NCBI GenBank assembly: GCA_016271365.2
Contig: CM028130.1
Location: forward strand, 473,775,501 to 473,839,500
Direction: 5' to 3'
Length of the DNA: 64,000 bases
From: Neoceratodus forsteri
Lineage: Eukaryota; Chordata; Ceratodontiformes; Ceratodontidae
Under the pieces are notes generated by a model. It was given only the letters and a program-made list of their open reading frames with translations. It had not been told where the DNA came from and did not search any database. Position numbers and translations under genes: made by a program. Below are positions 54,481-64,000 of the stretch, one piece after another (the stretch's first letter is position 1; every line of letters begins with the position of its first letter).

Positions 54481-54715
54481 TCTTTGTACTTAAAGCAACT
54501 TACAGAACAGGCAAGCAAGTCCAGAGTAAGTAAAATGTTGTATATCAGGGAGGAGCTGCTATATGTGGGCTAAAAAAGTGACAGAAGAGATTGGTTTCTT
54601 AAAAGCAGGTTTCCCGAAGGTTGGCCAATAGCTGAAGGAAGGGAGGTGTTAGCTCCTTAAAAATGAATATTTAATAGAGGCCGGGTTCGGGGTGGGTGGA
54701 ATGAAATATACAGTT
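54481..54715. other. Unassigned spacer
   Basis: Short sequence upstream of the duplicated block; no motif seen. Confidence 0.4.
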
Positions 54716-55020
54716 TAAACAATGTTTTTTTTTAAAAAAAGGGCTACTGAGTGTTGATCAGGACAGCCGTGGGAGACTGAAAAAAATGTGTCCAATCCCT
54801 GCAGGGGCCAAGGGGGTAGCAGTCAATTGGGCTGCAGCATGGCAGGTCAATGGTCAATCGGAGCTCCGTTGTAGGTCCCAGTCTTTTATGCAGGCTTACC
54901 CAGGAGAAAGGTGCTTGGAGGTGGGCAGGAGAGAGCGCGCGGCCAGTAGGCTTCTCCAGCCACTACCACCGGACGACAGGAATGGTCCACCTGGTCAAGG
55001 GCACCTGTAGTGAAAGAAAA
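54716..55020 (+). repeat. Duplicated block, copy 1 (one 105-bp unit)
   Basis: T-run, then GATCAGGACAGCCGTGGGAG, TGTGTCCAATCCCTGCAGGG and a single unit with CAGGAGAAAGGTGCTTGGAG. It matches 55,425-55,710 at about 85-90% by eye. Confidence 0.8.
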
Positions 55021-55424
55021 GAGGCCAAGGTTAGCTAAAGAGGGAACAGGACAAAGCATAGCTAGGGGGCTAACTCATGGGGCAGGAGAGGGACAAAAGG
55101 GACAAAAGAGAGAGAGAGAGAGATGGGCAGGACGGGAGGGGGCTGGTAGCCACACAGCTAGGCAATTAGAGCTGGCGCCACAAGGAGACATGAAAACAGA
55201 AGTTGAAAGAGAAGAATTAAGTATTCAGAAGTCGGGAGACAGGCAGATCAGGGTTAGAGTAAGTAAATTAGAAGTAGAGTGAAGGCAAGGTCAGAAATAC
55301 TCAGTCACAGGTGCAGATGCTCTAACCATTCCCTAACACATTTCTACAATTCTTGTATCCCCCACAATGTGTGTTAGGCACTTAAAACAATTCAGCACAG
55401 TCCCACAAAAGATACAGCTTAAAT
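55021..55424. other. Unassigned spacer
   Basis: A purine-rich stretch (AGAGAGAGAGAG at about 55,110) with short open frames; nothing recognised. Confidence 0.4.
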
Positions 55425-55603
55425 AATGTTGTTTTTTTTTAAAAGCACTACCGAGCACTGATCAGGACAGCCGTGGGAGACTGAGGAAAATGTGTCCAAT
55501 CCCTGCAGGGGTCAAGAGGGTAGCAGCCAGTTGGGTTGCAGCACGGCAGATCAACAGCCAGTCGGAGCCCTGCAGTAGGTCCCGGTCTTTTAAGCAGGCT
55601 TAC
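55425..55603 (+). repeat. Duplicated block, copy 2 (leader)
   Basis: Leader matching 54,716-54,900, directly followed by the 105-bp array. Confidence 0.8.
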
Positions 55604-56025
55604 CCAGGAGAAAGGTGCTTGTAGGTGGGCAGGGGAGAGCACGTGGCCGGCAGGCTTCTCCAGCCACTACTGCCGGTCGATGGGAATGGTCTGCCCGGTC
55701 AAGGGCACCCAGGAGAAAGGTGCTTGGAGGAGGGCAGGGGAGAGTGCATGGTCAGCAGGCTTCTCCAGCCACTACCGCCGGTCTATGGGAATGGTCCACC
55801 CAGTCAGAGACACTCAAGAAAAAGATGCTTGGAGGTGGGCAAGGGAGAGCACACAGCCAGCAGGCTTCTCCAGCCACTACCGCCAGTCGATGGGAATGGT
55901 CTGGCCAGTCAAAGGCACCCAGGAGAAAGGTGCTTGGAGGTGAGCAGGGGAAAGCGCATGGCCGGCAGGCTTCTCCAGCCACTACCGTCAGTCGACGGTA
56001 ATGGTCCTCCCAGTCAAAGGCACCT
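55604..56025 (+). repeat. 105-bp minisatellite, four units
   Basis: Units start near 55,604, 55,710, 55,815 and 55,920 (CAGGAGAAAGGTGCTTGGAG ... AGGCTTCTCCAGCCACTACC). Because 105 is a multiple of three, one frame repeats the same 35 residues (GWWAGQGRAR-like), which gives open frames of 109-135 aa on both strands. I see no reason to call them genes. Confidence 0.9.
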
Positions 56026-56650
56026 GTAGTGGGTAGATATAGATTCTTTACGAGCATACTATTTATATGGAACGGGGGCAAGTAATGTTATATTTTTCAG
56101 TGACAGATATGGAAGCATGCTGCACAATTTTCTTTTGGGGGCAGTGGGAGCACTGGGGGCAGGTCTTAAAGGTGGTTTAGGTCAGGTGCTGATGCCCTTA
56201 TTGTGTACATAGAGGAGTGGGAGGTCCTGAGTGGTTTTTGATTGCCAGTCCAAGAGGTCGCACTCCCCTTGCTCGGATTGTGAGGTGGTTTTTCAGCTTG
56301 GTTCTGGAGGGGGGTTGTGTATTATATCTCATGTTCATTGTGACAAACACCTCTGTCTCGGGGCTGTAGCAGTTTCAGAAAGCTGTGTGTCTCTATTTAT
56401 TCACTGCCACCAGCTGGGTTCACCAGCCAACTCACCTTTCTCCTTGCTAGGAGCTAGGAGCTAGGAGGTCAAACATGCAATTGCACAGATCAAAGTCTGG
56501 TAGTGTGTCTCTCAGGTGGCAGATGCTAACAGAGTTTTGCCTCAGCCAGTGTAACTCATGAAATACCTTAGTAATTTAAATCCCAGCCATGGCTGTTATG
56601 TAAATAAACAACTTTTTACTTAAAAGAAGGACAAAAGTTGCATTACAGGA
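56026..56650. other. Unassigned sequence
   Basis: Short open frames only; no terminal repeats or domain recognised. Confidence 0.45.
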
Positions 56651-57060
56651 TAGAAATATTTTTTATTTATTTATTGAAATGTTTCACCAGGAAGGCACGC
56701 TGAGCAACAAGTTGCTTGTCTCCTGGTGCAGCCTGGGGGGTAGGGAACAATGGGGTAGAATACAAAGAAATGTTACAATGTTGGAATACAATTTGCTTAC
56801 TCGCATACAATAAGAGCAGGAGGGATTACAGGTGGATAACATTGGCTAACAATGCAACGGTTAAGTATAGTAGATGTGAAGACATGTATAGCAAATTGGC
56901 AACAGTTGGTGACAGTTGGTAACACTGGAACACATATAATAACTTGGCAACAGTATGTAGCACTAGATGGTAAGGCGACCCAATAGTAATTAGTAGCCGT
57001 TAGTGTAGCATAGATATTCAAGATTTACAGTGATTAGAGTAAAGAGAGAAAGAATGGAAG
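56651..57060 (-). mobile_element. LINE/SINE 3'-end-like fragment
   Basis: TTTTTATTTATTTATTGAAA followed by TTTCACCAGGAAGGCACGCT resembles, in layout, the ends of the Rex1-like LINEs (ATTTATTCAGGCGAAC; TTTAACCAGGCAGTAC followed by an AGCAAGCTCATTTTCAAA-type phrase). Probably a third, different LINE family 3' end or a SINE that shares it. No coding part. Confidence 0.4.
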
Positions 57061-57324
57061 GAGGGAATGAAAAATTGCGGAGGGTTGTAGGAGGTTAGTG
57101 GGATTCACATACAAGGATACCAGGATGAAGAACCAAAAATTTAGCTTTTATTCAGCATTCCAATAAGTAAATAAGCGAACTGTTGTTGACAAAGAAATAA
57201 GAGGAAAATCCAAAAGAAAACATAGAAACATAGATTTTGACGGCAGATAAGGACCGCTTGGCCCACCCAGTCTGCCCATTTCCCTACCTAATGGATAAGC
57301 TGCAGATCCTAGTTAACCAGCAGC

Positions 57325-60127
57325 CTACTTCTTCCTACCCCCACCCCCTAGAATTGCCTTATGACTGTCCCATGCATGCTTGAATTCCACCACTGTTTTT
57401 GACTCCACAACCTCCTCCGGAAGGCCGTTCCATGCATCCACAACCCTCTCTGTGAAAAAATACTTCCTTAAATTACCTCTGAGCCGCCCCCTTCTATCTT
57501 CAAATTGTGCCCCCTTGTTCTTGCACACCTCTTTTTTTGAAAGATGCTACCCTCTTGGACTTTGTTGATTCCCTTGAGGTACTTGAAAGTTTCTATCATG
57601 TCCCCCTCTCCCTCCTTTCCTCGAGGCTATACATATTTAGCTCCTTAAGTCTCTCTTCATATGTCTTCGGTGCAGACCCTGCACCATTTTAGTTGCCCTC
57701 CTCTGGACAGCTTCCATCCTGTCTATGTCTCTCTTGGGAGATGGGGTCTCCAGAACTGCATGCAGTACTCAGATGAGGTCTCACCAACTGTCTGTACAGA
57801 GGGATAATAACTTCCTGTTTTCTACTGGTGATGCCTCTCCCTATGCATCCCAGTATCCCCAGCCCTCCTTGCTGCCCTCTCACATTGCTTGCCCACCTTT
57901 AGGTCATCTGATATGACTACCCCAGGTCCCTTTCCATTTTGTTGTTGTTAGTATCTCACCCCACATTGTGTACTCTTCCCTGGGTTTTGTTTCCCAGGTG
58001 CATTACCTTCACATCTTAGCATTGAATCTAAGCTGCCATACATTTGACCATTCCTCTAACCTTGCCAAGTCCCTTCTCATCCTTTCCACCCCACCTTGTG
58101 CATCAACTCTGTTGCAGATCTTTGTGTCATCTGCAAAGAGACATACTTTTCCTTCCAGTCCCTCTGCAATGTTGCTGATAAAGACATTGAAGAGGACCAG
58201 TCCTAATACTGAACCCTGCGGTACCCCACTAGTAACCCCCTTTCTTCAGAGTGGACTCCATTTACTATTACTCTCTGTGTCCTATTCTCCAGCCAATTCT
58301 TTACCCAGGCTGTCATCTTGGGACCCACTCCCAGGCTGGCTAACTTGTATATTAATCTTTTGTGTGGGACTGTGTCAAATGCCTTGCTAAAGTCTAGGTA
58401 GGCCATGGCCACAGCCCCTCCCTGATCTACTACTTTGGTCACCCAGTCAAAGAAATCTATTAGATTCGTCTGGCATGACCTTCCCGCTGTAAATCCATGC
58501 TGCCTTGGGTCCTGTGCCCCTCTGGCCTCTAGATACTCAACAATTCTTTCCTTCAGAAGTGATTCCATCATTTTCCCTACCACTGAGGTTAATCTAACAG
58601 GTCTGTAGTTTCCTGCTTCTGCCTTGCTCCCACTTTTGTGAAGGGGAATCACATCTACCCTCCTCCAGTCCTGGGGTACCACCCCATCCTCCCATGATTT
58701 GTTAAAGAGGGTAGTCAGTGGTGTCACTAGTTCTACCCTTAGTTCTTTTAGAATTCTGGGATGAATCCCATCAAGCCCCATTGCTTTGTCCACCTTCAGT
58801 TTTAAGAGTTCTTTCAGAACCCTTTCTTCTGTAAATGGGCTGGTATCAACTTCTGTATCCAGAGTGTTTCTACTGTTTGTTTTAGGTACCTCCCCCACTT
58901 CCTTTGTAAATAATGAGCAAAAATATTTGTTTAGTATCTCTGCCTTTTCACAGTCACCCTCTGCCCACCCTCCCTCCCCTTTATTAAGCCTCACTAACCC
59001 TTCCTTGGTCTTCCTTCGCTCCCTGATGTACCTATAAAAGGTTTTATCCCCCTTCTTAACTGAGTTGGCTATCTTTTCCTCGGTTTGGGCCTTTGCTGTT
59101 CTGACTGCCTTCCCAGCTTCCTTTTGCTTTAACTGATACAGTTCTCTGTCCTGCTCCTTCTGTGATTCCTTGTACTTCCTGAATGCTTTCTTTTTCTCTT
59201 GAACCTTCACTGCCACTTCCTTTGAGAACCATAGTGGTTTCTTACATCATTTCGTTTTGTTTATTTGCTTCACACAAAGGCTTGTTACCTCTGTGATGGC
59301 AGTTTTTATTGTTCCCCATTGTTCTTCCACCCCTCCTTCCTGCCCATTTGCTAGTGCATTCCTTAGGCACTCACCCGTTTTGGTAAAGTCAGCCCTCCTA
59401 AAGTCCAGTACTTTTGCCTTTGTATGGCTTGACTCTATTGCTGTGTTTATTATGAACCATACTGTTCGATGGTCGCTAGTTCCCAGATGGCTACCCACTT
59501 CTACATCTGTGATCCTCTCTTCATCTCCATTTGAGAGAACCAGGTCTAAGATTGCTCCCTCTCGAGTGGGCTCCAATACTAGTTGTCTAAGGCATGCCCC
59601 CGTAGGGCATCTTGAATAACCCCACTCTTGGAAGTGGCTGCTGCAACTGCACTCCAGTTAACATCTGGCATATTCAGATCACCCATCAGCAATACCTCCC
59701 CTTTTTCTGCCATTCTAAGTATTCTTTCTATCATTTTCTTGTACATTTCCTCCCCCTGAGAAGGGGGTCTGTATACAACCCCTGGGCGGATTGTGGTGCC
59801 ATTGCTGGTCTCCAAATTTACCCACAGTGCTTCTTCTCCTCCCTGTTTTCCCTTTTGTTCTGTTGCTTTGATTCCTTTCCTTATGTAAAGAGCTACTCCT
59901 CCTCCTCTTTTACCCTCCCTGTCCCTCCTGTAGATAGTGCATCCTGGTATGTTTATGTCCCAGTCATGGTTTTGTGTGTACCATGTTTCTGTGACTGCCA
60001 TGATATCCAGATGTTCCTCCTCCATCAAGGCCACTAATTCAGGAAGCTTGTTACTCTGACTACGGGCATTGGTACTCATTGCTCTCCATTTTTTGATGGC
60101 TTTACCTTCTGTTGCAGCATCCCCCAC
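57325..60127 (-). pseudogene. CR1-b ORF2 (endonuclease and RT)
   Basis: Endonuclease 60,127-59,579 (VTETWYTQNHDWDINIPG; VVYRPPSQGEEMYKK; LLMGDLNMPDVNWS) and 59,576-59,247 (VGSHLGTSDHRTVW). A long open part 59,216-58,203 (337 aa) covers linker and RT: ILKELRVELVTPLTTLFNKS, NYRPVRLTSVVGKMMES, AYLDFSKAFDTVPHKR. The catalytic box (FADDTKI, near 58,130) is intact in a shifted frame. The C-terminal region continues to 57,325. It is the best-preserved LINE ORF2 in the window, but still has several frame breaks. Confidence 0.9.
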
Positions 60128-60420
60128 TGACCTTTCTACCTTGGTCTTTTCTCATTTAGTACCCTGTTTTGTAGGGAGGCTGGGATTTTCCTGCTGCATA
60201 TCAGTGCCTCCCCCTTGACTAGTTTAAAAGCTTGCCAATGAAGCATTTAAACCGATTGCTCAAAGACTTGTTCCTTCCTAGACAGATGCAGACCATCCTG
60301 CCAGTATAGGCTGGTGTCCCTCCAGGTAGAACCCCAGTCCCCAATGAAGCCAAACCCTGTGCTCCACACCATTTTTCAACCATTCATTAAACTGCATGGT
60401 GCAAAGTACCCTCGCCTCAC

Positions 60421-61010
60421 TCATGCCATTGACAGACAGCACCTCGAGAAGGATATTGTGTGTGCTACTTGTCTTAGGCCCCTCCCCAATTCTACAAAGT
60501 CCTTCTGCACTGCTCTAATCTCATGATGAGCCAAGTCATTTGTCCCTAGGTGGACAATGACATCCAGCTCAGAGTCCCGTGCAGCTGTTCTCGTGATCCT
60601 GAGGATGCGCTTCCTGTCTCTCCAAGCCATGGCACCAGGCAGGCACCTTACTTCAGTTTTCTCTGCTCCCCCAGTTCTATCCCCCTAATAATTGAGTCCC
60701 CCACCAGGAGCTGCTTCCTTTCCTTGTGGTGTCCTCTGCCTCCTTCCTATGGGCCTCCCTTGTGACAGTTGTCCTCAGCCTCTTTAGTCTCCTCTGCGGG
60801 TGCATCCATAGGGGAGCTATGCTCCCCCAGAATGGTGTATGGATTGTGGTGTGGAACAGCTGACTGGGTGTGCCTCTGTTCCACCATCCTCACCCTTCCT
60901 GAGCCCACTGTGGTCCAACTGCTGTGCTTTTTCGAAGAACACATTTTGCAATTCCAAATTTCACCACTAGGAGGTACTAGGATCAGGTATGGGTCAGCTC
61001 CCTGCTGATC
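60421..61010 (-). pseudogene. CR1-b ORF1, esterase-like domain
   Basis: Two open segments: 60,944-60,747 (N-terminal, starting CSSKKHSSW; a Cys/Lys-rich opening) and 60,630-60,421 with ELDVIVHLGTNDLAHHEI and DFVELGRGLRQVAHT. The HLGTNDL block matches the SGNH-hydrolase-type domain of vertebrate CR1 ORF1 proteins, which bind element RNA and have an esterase fold. The segments are in different frames with the GDS-type motif region lost between them. Confidence 0.7.
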
Positions 61011-61020
61011 CCTACAACTA

Positions 61021-62149
61021 AATGATCTCTGGACAGTAGATGTCCTTCCTATACAGTGCTAGCAAGTCACATGATGGTAAGTCTCCTCCCCTTTTTTATA
61101 TTTATAAATTAATCCTTTTTATTTCAGGTATTTCTAACAAGTTTTCTAGTTCCAAACATGTTTAATACATGAATACAATGTTTTTAGGTGCATCAGTCCT
61201 AATTCAATATTATTTTAACAAAAATAACAGAAGCTGGGCTGTCTCTGTGTCCAACTGACTCCTCCCTCTAGCTCTCTGTGTATAAAGATAGTGTGCAATG
61301 GGCCAGCCGGCTCCATAGAGAGTTAGGCAGAAGCTGAGGAGGATCAGAGGACATACAGAACATGCACCAGCCTATGTTCAGAATTCACATATCCAAATAG
61401 GTAAATATACTTTACAATGACTTTAACTACATTCCAACAACCTAGATTTAATACACATTGTCTGAAATATATTATAACAACAACATGAACAAAACAAGGC
61501 TTCTCAAAAGAACTGTTGTGCTAAAGTACCTACTTGTAAAGCTGTGGTAAAATAAAAATGCCTCCTTCTAATGTTGTTCCCTTCTAAATTAAACTAATCT
61601 TTTCTTTCTAGGAACTTTAGTCCCTGGTTTCTTAAATAGTCTGTTTCTGCGTTTGTGCAGACTAGTCGGGACTTCTGTAGGGTTTTAAACAATCTCTATG
61701 GCTGCTACCTGAAATTGTTTATTTAGTTAATTTGGGCAGGGCTCCAGTAACTATTGAGTCTGACTTAAAAGATTTCAAGAAGTTCTCAAAGAGGACTCAT
61801 ACAGCTTATGGTCCTGTATTTCAACTCCACGGCTTTTCTAAGAAAAGAAAATGTTTAATTTTACCGAGCCGCGGTAGCGCTAATGTTGTATTGCATGTTC
61901 GCACAGTTCTAGTATACGATCATGCAGGTCAGTGTCTGCATATTCGAGGAGAAGTACATTCAGGTATTTGGGATTTTAAGAGACCAGTAGCAGATAAGGG
62001 ATAGATAGGACATCAGATAGGTGGCTTCCTGTCCGATGGGGAAAACAAGTACTTTAGAGAGGGGAAAGAAAGAAAACAAAGAATATGCTGTTGCAACAGA
62101 CTTTGCATAGAAGGGGGTCTCTTTGTTATCCCTATGACCCTTTCACATA
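61021..62149. other. Flank and probable 3' LTR of the gypsy element
   Basis: A/T-rich sequence to about 61,700 with nothing recognised, then up to 62,149 probably the 3' LTR of the gypsy element (it follows a purine tract GGGTGGGGAGGAG on the minus strand). LTR outer boundary and target duplication not determined. Confidence 0.4.
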
Positions 62150-62326
62150 CTCCTCCCCACCCAAGTGAAAACCTGAAAGTTTTTTAGTCAAAGGGTTTTG
62201 GACCAGAAAACAAAAACAATCAGATATTGGTATTTCAGATCTCTCAATAAGAGAGATGAAGCTTCAGCCCTCCCTTCTCTCTGAAGCTCCACCTCGGGGT
62301 CCCCTTTTTCTATATATAACTCAACA

Positions 62327-62900
62327 TCAGTTGTGTTTCATATTATCAATACACTCCTTACCCCGAAGTCTGATCTCTTCTGTTTTAATAGAATCAATCA
62401 AGTCTGCCCCATTACGAGACATGTAATCTGCATTTCTATTTGCAGGCCCTGATCTATGTTTAATAGTAAATCGATAAGGCTGCAGGGCCAAATACCATCG
62501 CATGATTCGTGTTTTTTTTTCTTTCATTACCTGTAGCCAGCACAATGGGTTGTGGTTTGTCCAAACTTCAAAATCTGCTCCCCATAGATAGAATTTTAGT
62601 GTCTCAATAGCCCATTTTAGTGCCAAACACTCATTCTCAATAGTGGAGTATCTGGTTTCCCTAACATGTAACTTTCTACTGATATAGATTATGGGATGTT
62701 CTTCCACTTCAATTATTTGTGTTAAGATTGCCCAAGACCAGTGTTGGATACATCAGTCTGAACAATAAAGGGAAGATCAAAATCTGGACTTCTCAGTATA
62801 GGTGAAGCACACAAATAACCCTTTATGGTACAAAATGCTTTTTCACATTCTGGTGTCCACTTTACAACATTGGGATGACTTTTTTTTGTTAAATCCGTTA
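62327..62900 (-). pseudogene. Gypsy RNase H
   Basis: Contains PIIYISRKLHVRETRYSTIE, ENECLALKWAIETLKFYL (Glu) and the closing NADYMSRNG. The block usually reading TDH reads WTNHNPLCWL, so a conserved Asp is Asn. A first-Asp region (QTDVSNTG) is visible near 62,740 in another frame. It ends at MKHN with the next feature being the purine tract. Confidence 0.85.
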
Positions 62901-62957
62901 AGGGGCTGGCTATAGTTGCAAAGTCAGGTACAAAACGTCTGTAATAGCCTGCGAGCC

Positions 62958-63926
62958 CTAAAAGGATCGCACGTGATGTTTCATGAGTGGGCGGGGGCTA
63001 TTGGCGACTGCATCTACCTTTCCTATATCTGGTCTTATGTGACCATATCCAATCCTAAAGCCAAGGTATTTTATCTCTCTCATACCTAATACACACTTAT
63101 TAGGATTTATAGTTAATCTAGCTTGTGTGATGGCCTTTAGTACCTCTGACAACTGTTGTACATGTTCTTCCCAACTGGGACTGAATATGATGATGTTGTC
63201 CAGGTAAGCGGCTCTATAATCCATATGTGAATGTAAAATATTGTCCATCATTCGCTGAAAGGTGGCTGGTGCCCCATGCAGCCCAAAGGGCATAGTAGTA
63301 AACTGAAAATGTCCTATTGGGGTGCTAAAAGCAGTTTTTTCCTTGGCCTGGGTCTTAAGCGAGATCTGCCAGTACCCTTTAGTCAAGTCAAGGGTACTGA
63401 TATATTTAGCTTTGCTGAGACTATCTATTATGTCGTCAATCCTGGGCATAGGGTAGGCGTCAAATTTAGATATGGCATTTAGATGCCTGAAGTCTAAACA
63501 AATTCTGATGCTACCTTCCTTTTTATTGACTATCACCATGGGTGAACCCCATTCACTCATTGATGGCTCTATTATACCCATGGTGTGCATTTTTTTGACC
63601 TCCTTAATAACTTCTTCCCTTATCCTTTCAGGCAGTCGGTAAAATTTTTGCCTTATAGCTATCTCTTGTGCTACATGTATATCATGTTCTACTCCCACTG
63701 TTTTCCCTGGTTGGCAGGAAAAAGTTTCCCTAAAGGTTTGTATCACTGTTTCTAGATTTTTCTTTTGTGGTCCTGTCAGATCGGGGTTAATAAATAAGTC
63801 TTCAGACCATCCCACATATTCCAGTCTTGTATATGCCTGTTCCAATTCACAGTTTGACTGTTCTGGACAGACATAACATACGGGGGCAGGATTTCTGTCA
63901 TACCATTTTTTTAAGGAGGTTGGCAT
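62958..63926 (-). pseudogene. Gypsy reverse transcriptase, catalytic Asp to Asn
   Basis: Opens with a protease-free lead-in, then FYRLPERIREEVIKEVKKMH, GIIEPSMSEWGSPMVIVNKK, RICLDFRHLNAIS, STLDLTKGYWQI (first Asp intact), TTMPFGLHGAPATFQRMMD and AYLDNIIIFSPSWEEH. The YxDD box reads YLDN, a loss of one metal-binding Asp. The rest of the 322-aa stretch is uninterrupted, making this the longest clean RT in the window. Confidence 0.9.
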
Positions 63927-64000
63927 GGTATGCTTGTACTTTCTTTCTTCTGTCTGGCATTTTTATCTCATATGTTACTGGACCTGTTTGTCTACGGATA
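63905..64000 (-). pseudogene. Gypsy integrase C-terminal GPY/F-type module
   Basis: Reading the minus strand from 63,999 gives RRQTGPVTYEIKMPDRRKK, then HANLLKK, the GPY/F-like closing module of gypsy integrases. It is separated from RT by a one-base shift in a homopolymer of seven A (63,905-63,911 on the minus strand). Only the end of integrase is in the window. Confidence 0.75.

Larger units (their letters stand above)
57221..61020 (-). mobile_element. CR1 LINE copy b, near full length with ORF1
   Basis: 3' tail CATAGAAACATAG then GACGGCAGATAAGGACCGC. It contains ORF2 (57,325-60,127) and, upstream, ORF1 sequence (60,421-61,010). It is the most complete CR1 here and serves as the reference that defines the LTR and DIRS insertions in CR1-c. 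No clear target duplication identified. Confidence 0.88.
62150..64000 (-). mobile_element. Ty3/gypsy retrotransposon, Gmr1-like domain order, partial
   Basis: On the minus strand the order is integrase C-terminus (64,000-63,905), RT (63,926-62,958), RNase H (62,900-62,327) and a purine-rich tract (complement of about 62,152-62,165) with no integrase between RNase H and the tract. Integrase before RT is the arrangement described for Gmr1-type elements, unlike ordinary gypsy. gag, protease and most of integrase lie beyond the window. Confidence 0.75.

Noticed and set aside
55536..56029. Repeat-containing proteins of 109-135 aa
   Set aside because: Frame-preserving 105-bp minisatellite; no start context or domain, and both strands are equally open.

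Overview
This is vertebrate nuclear DNA made almost entirely of nested transposable elements and tandem repeats. I see no intact host gene, no operon-like layout and no structured RNA gene other than the tRNA-like head of a SINE. The mix suggests an amphibian or another large-genome vertebrate: four DIRS-type tyrosine-recombinase retrotransposons, CR1, L2 and Rex1/Babar-type LINEs, a TTAA-flanked Kolobok/T2-like DNA element, a Ty3/gypsy element and a family of coding-free solo LTRs. The CR1 3' tail (CATAGAAA repeats followed by GGCAGATAAGGACC) reminds me of caecilian genomes, but the species cannot be fixed from this window.

Layout. 1-1.44 kb: L2-like LINE remnant (minus). 1.8-3.25 kb: three minus-strand fragments of an unrecognised basic, coiled-coil-like protein. 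3.3-3.7 kb: 57-bp minisatellite. 3.7-5.6 kb: solo LTR (TGTAAC...GTTACA) sitting at the edge of a 34-bp minisatellite (5.6-6.05 kb). 6.25-24.96 kb: a ~160-bp satellite array split by two insertions: DIRS-1 (7.11-15.39 kb, itself split by CR1-a at 9.89-12.87 kb) and an 8.7-kb TTAA element (15.48-24.19 kb). The TTAA element holds a tRNA-type SINE, an alternating hairpin array, a ~293-bp satellite and a Rex1-like LINE inserted in that satellite. 26.77-33.3 kb: minus-strand LTR copy split by a complete, CpG-rich DIRS-2 (27,121-32,947). 33.77-44.8 kb: a second diverged LTR, apparently split by CR1-c (plus), which is in turn split by a third solo LTR (35,602-37,291, TSD TAGG) and by DIRS-3 (37,756-42,669, RT deleted). 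45.1-49.1 kb: partial DIRS-4 between direct repeats, one of which is split by a Rex1-like LINE. 50.7-54.5 kb: long Rex1-like LINE (minus) with a 79-bp CR1 tail inserted. 54.7-56.0 kb: duplicated block with a 105-bp minisatellite. 57.2-61.0 kb: near-full-length CR1-b including ORF1. 62.15-64 kb: Ty3/gypsy element with integrase upstream of reverse transcriptase (Gmr1-like order), cut by the window edge.

How the parts relate. Every coding element carries frameshifts, stops or lost catalytic residues, so none looks autonomous as read here. The value of the window is its stratigraphy. Target-site duplications and interrupted repeats order the insertions, and three DIRS copies (DIRS-1, -2 and -3) preserve the internal complementary region that joins complements of both termini. 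Frameshifts are frequent even in the CpG-rich, apparently young DIRS-2, so some may be assembly indels rather than decay.
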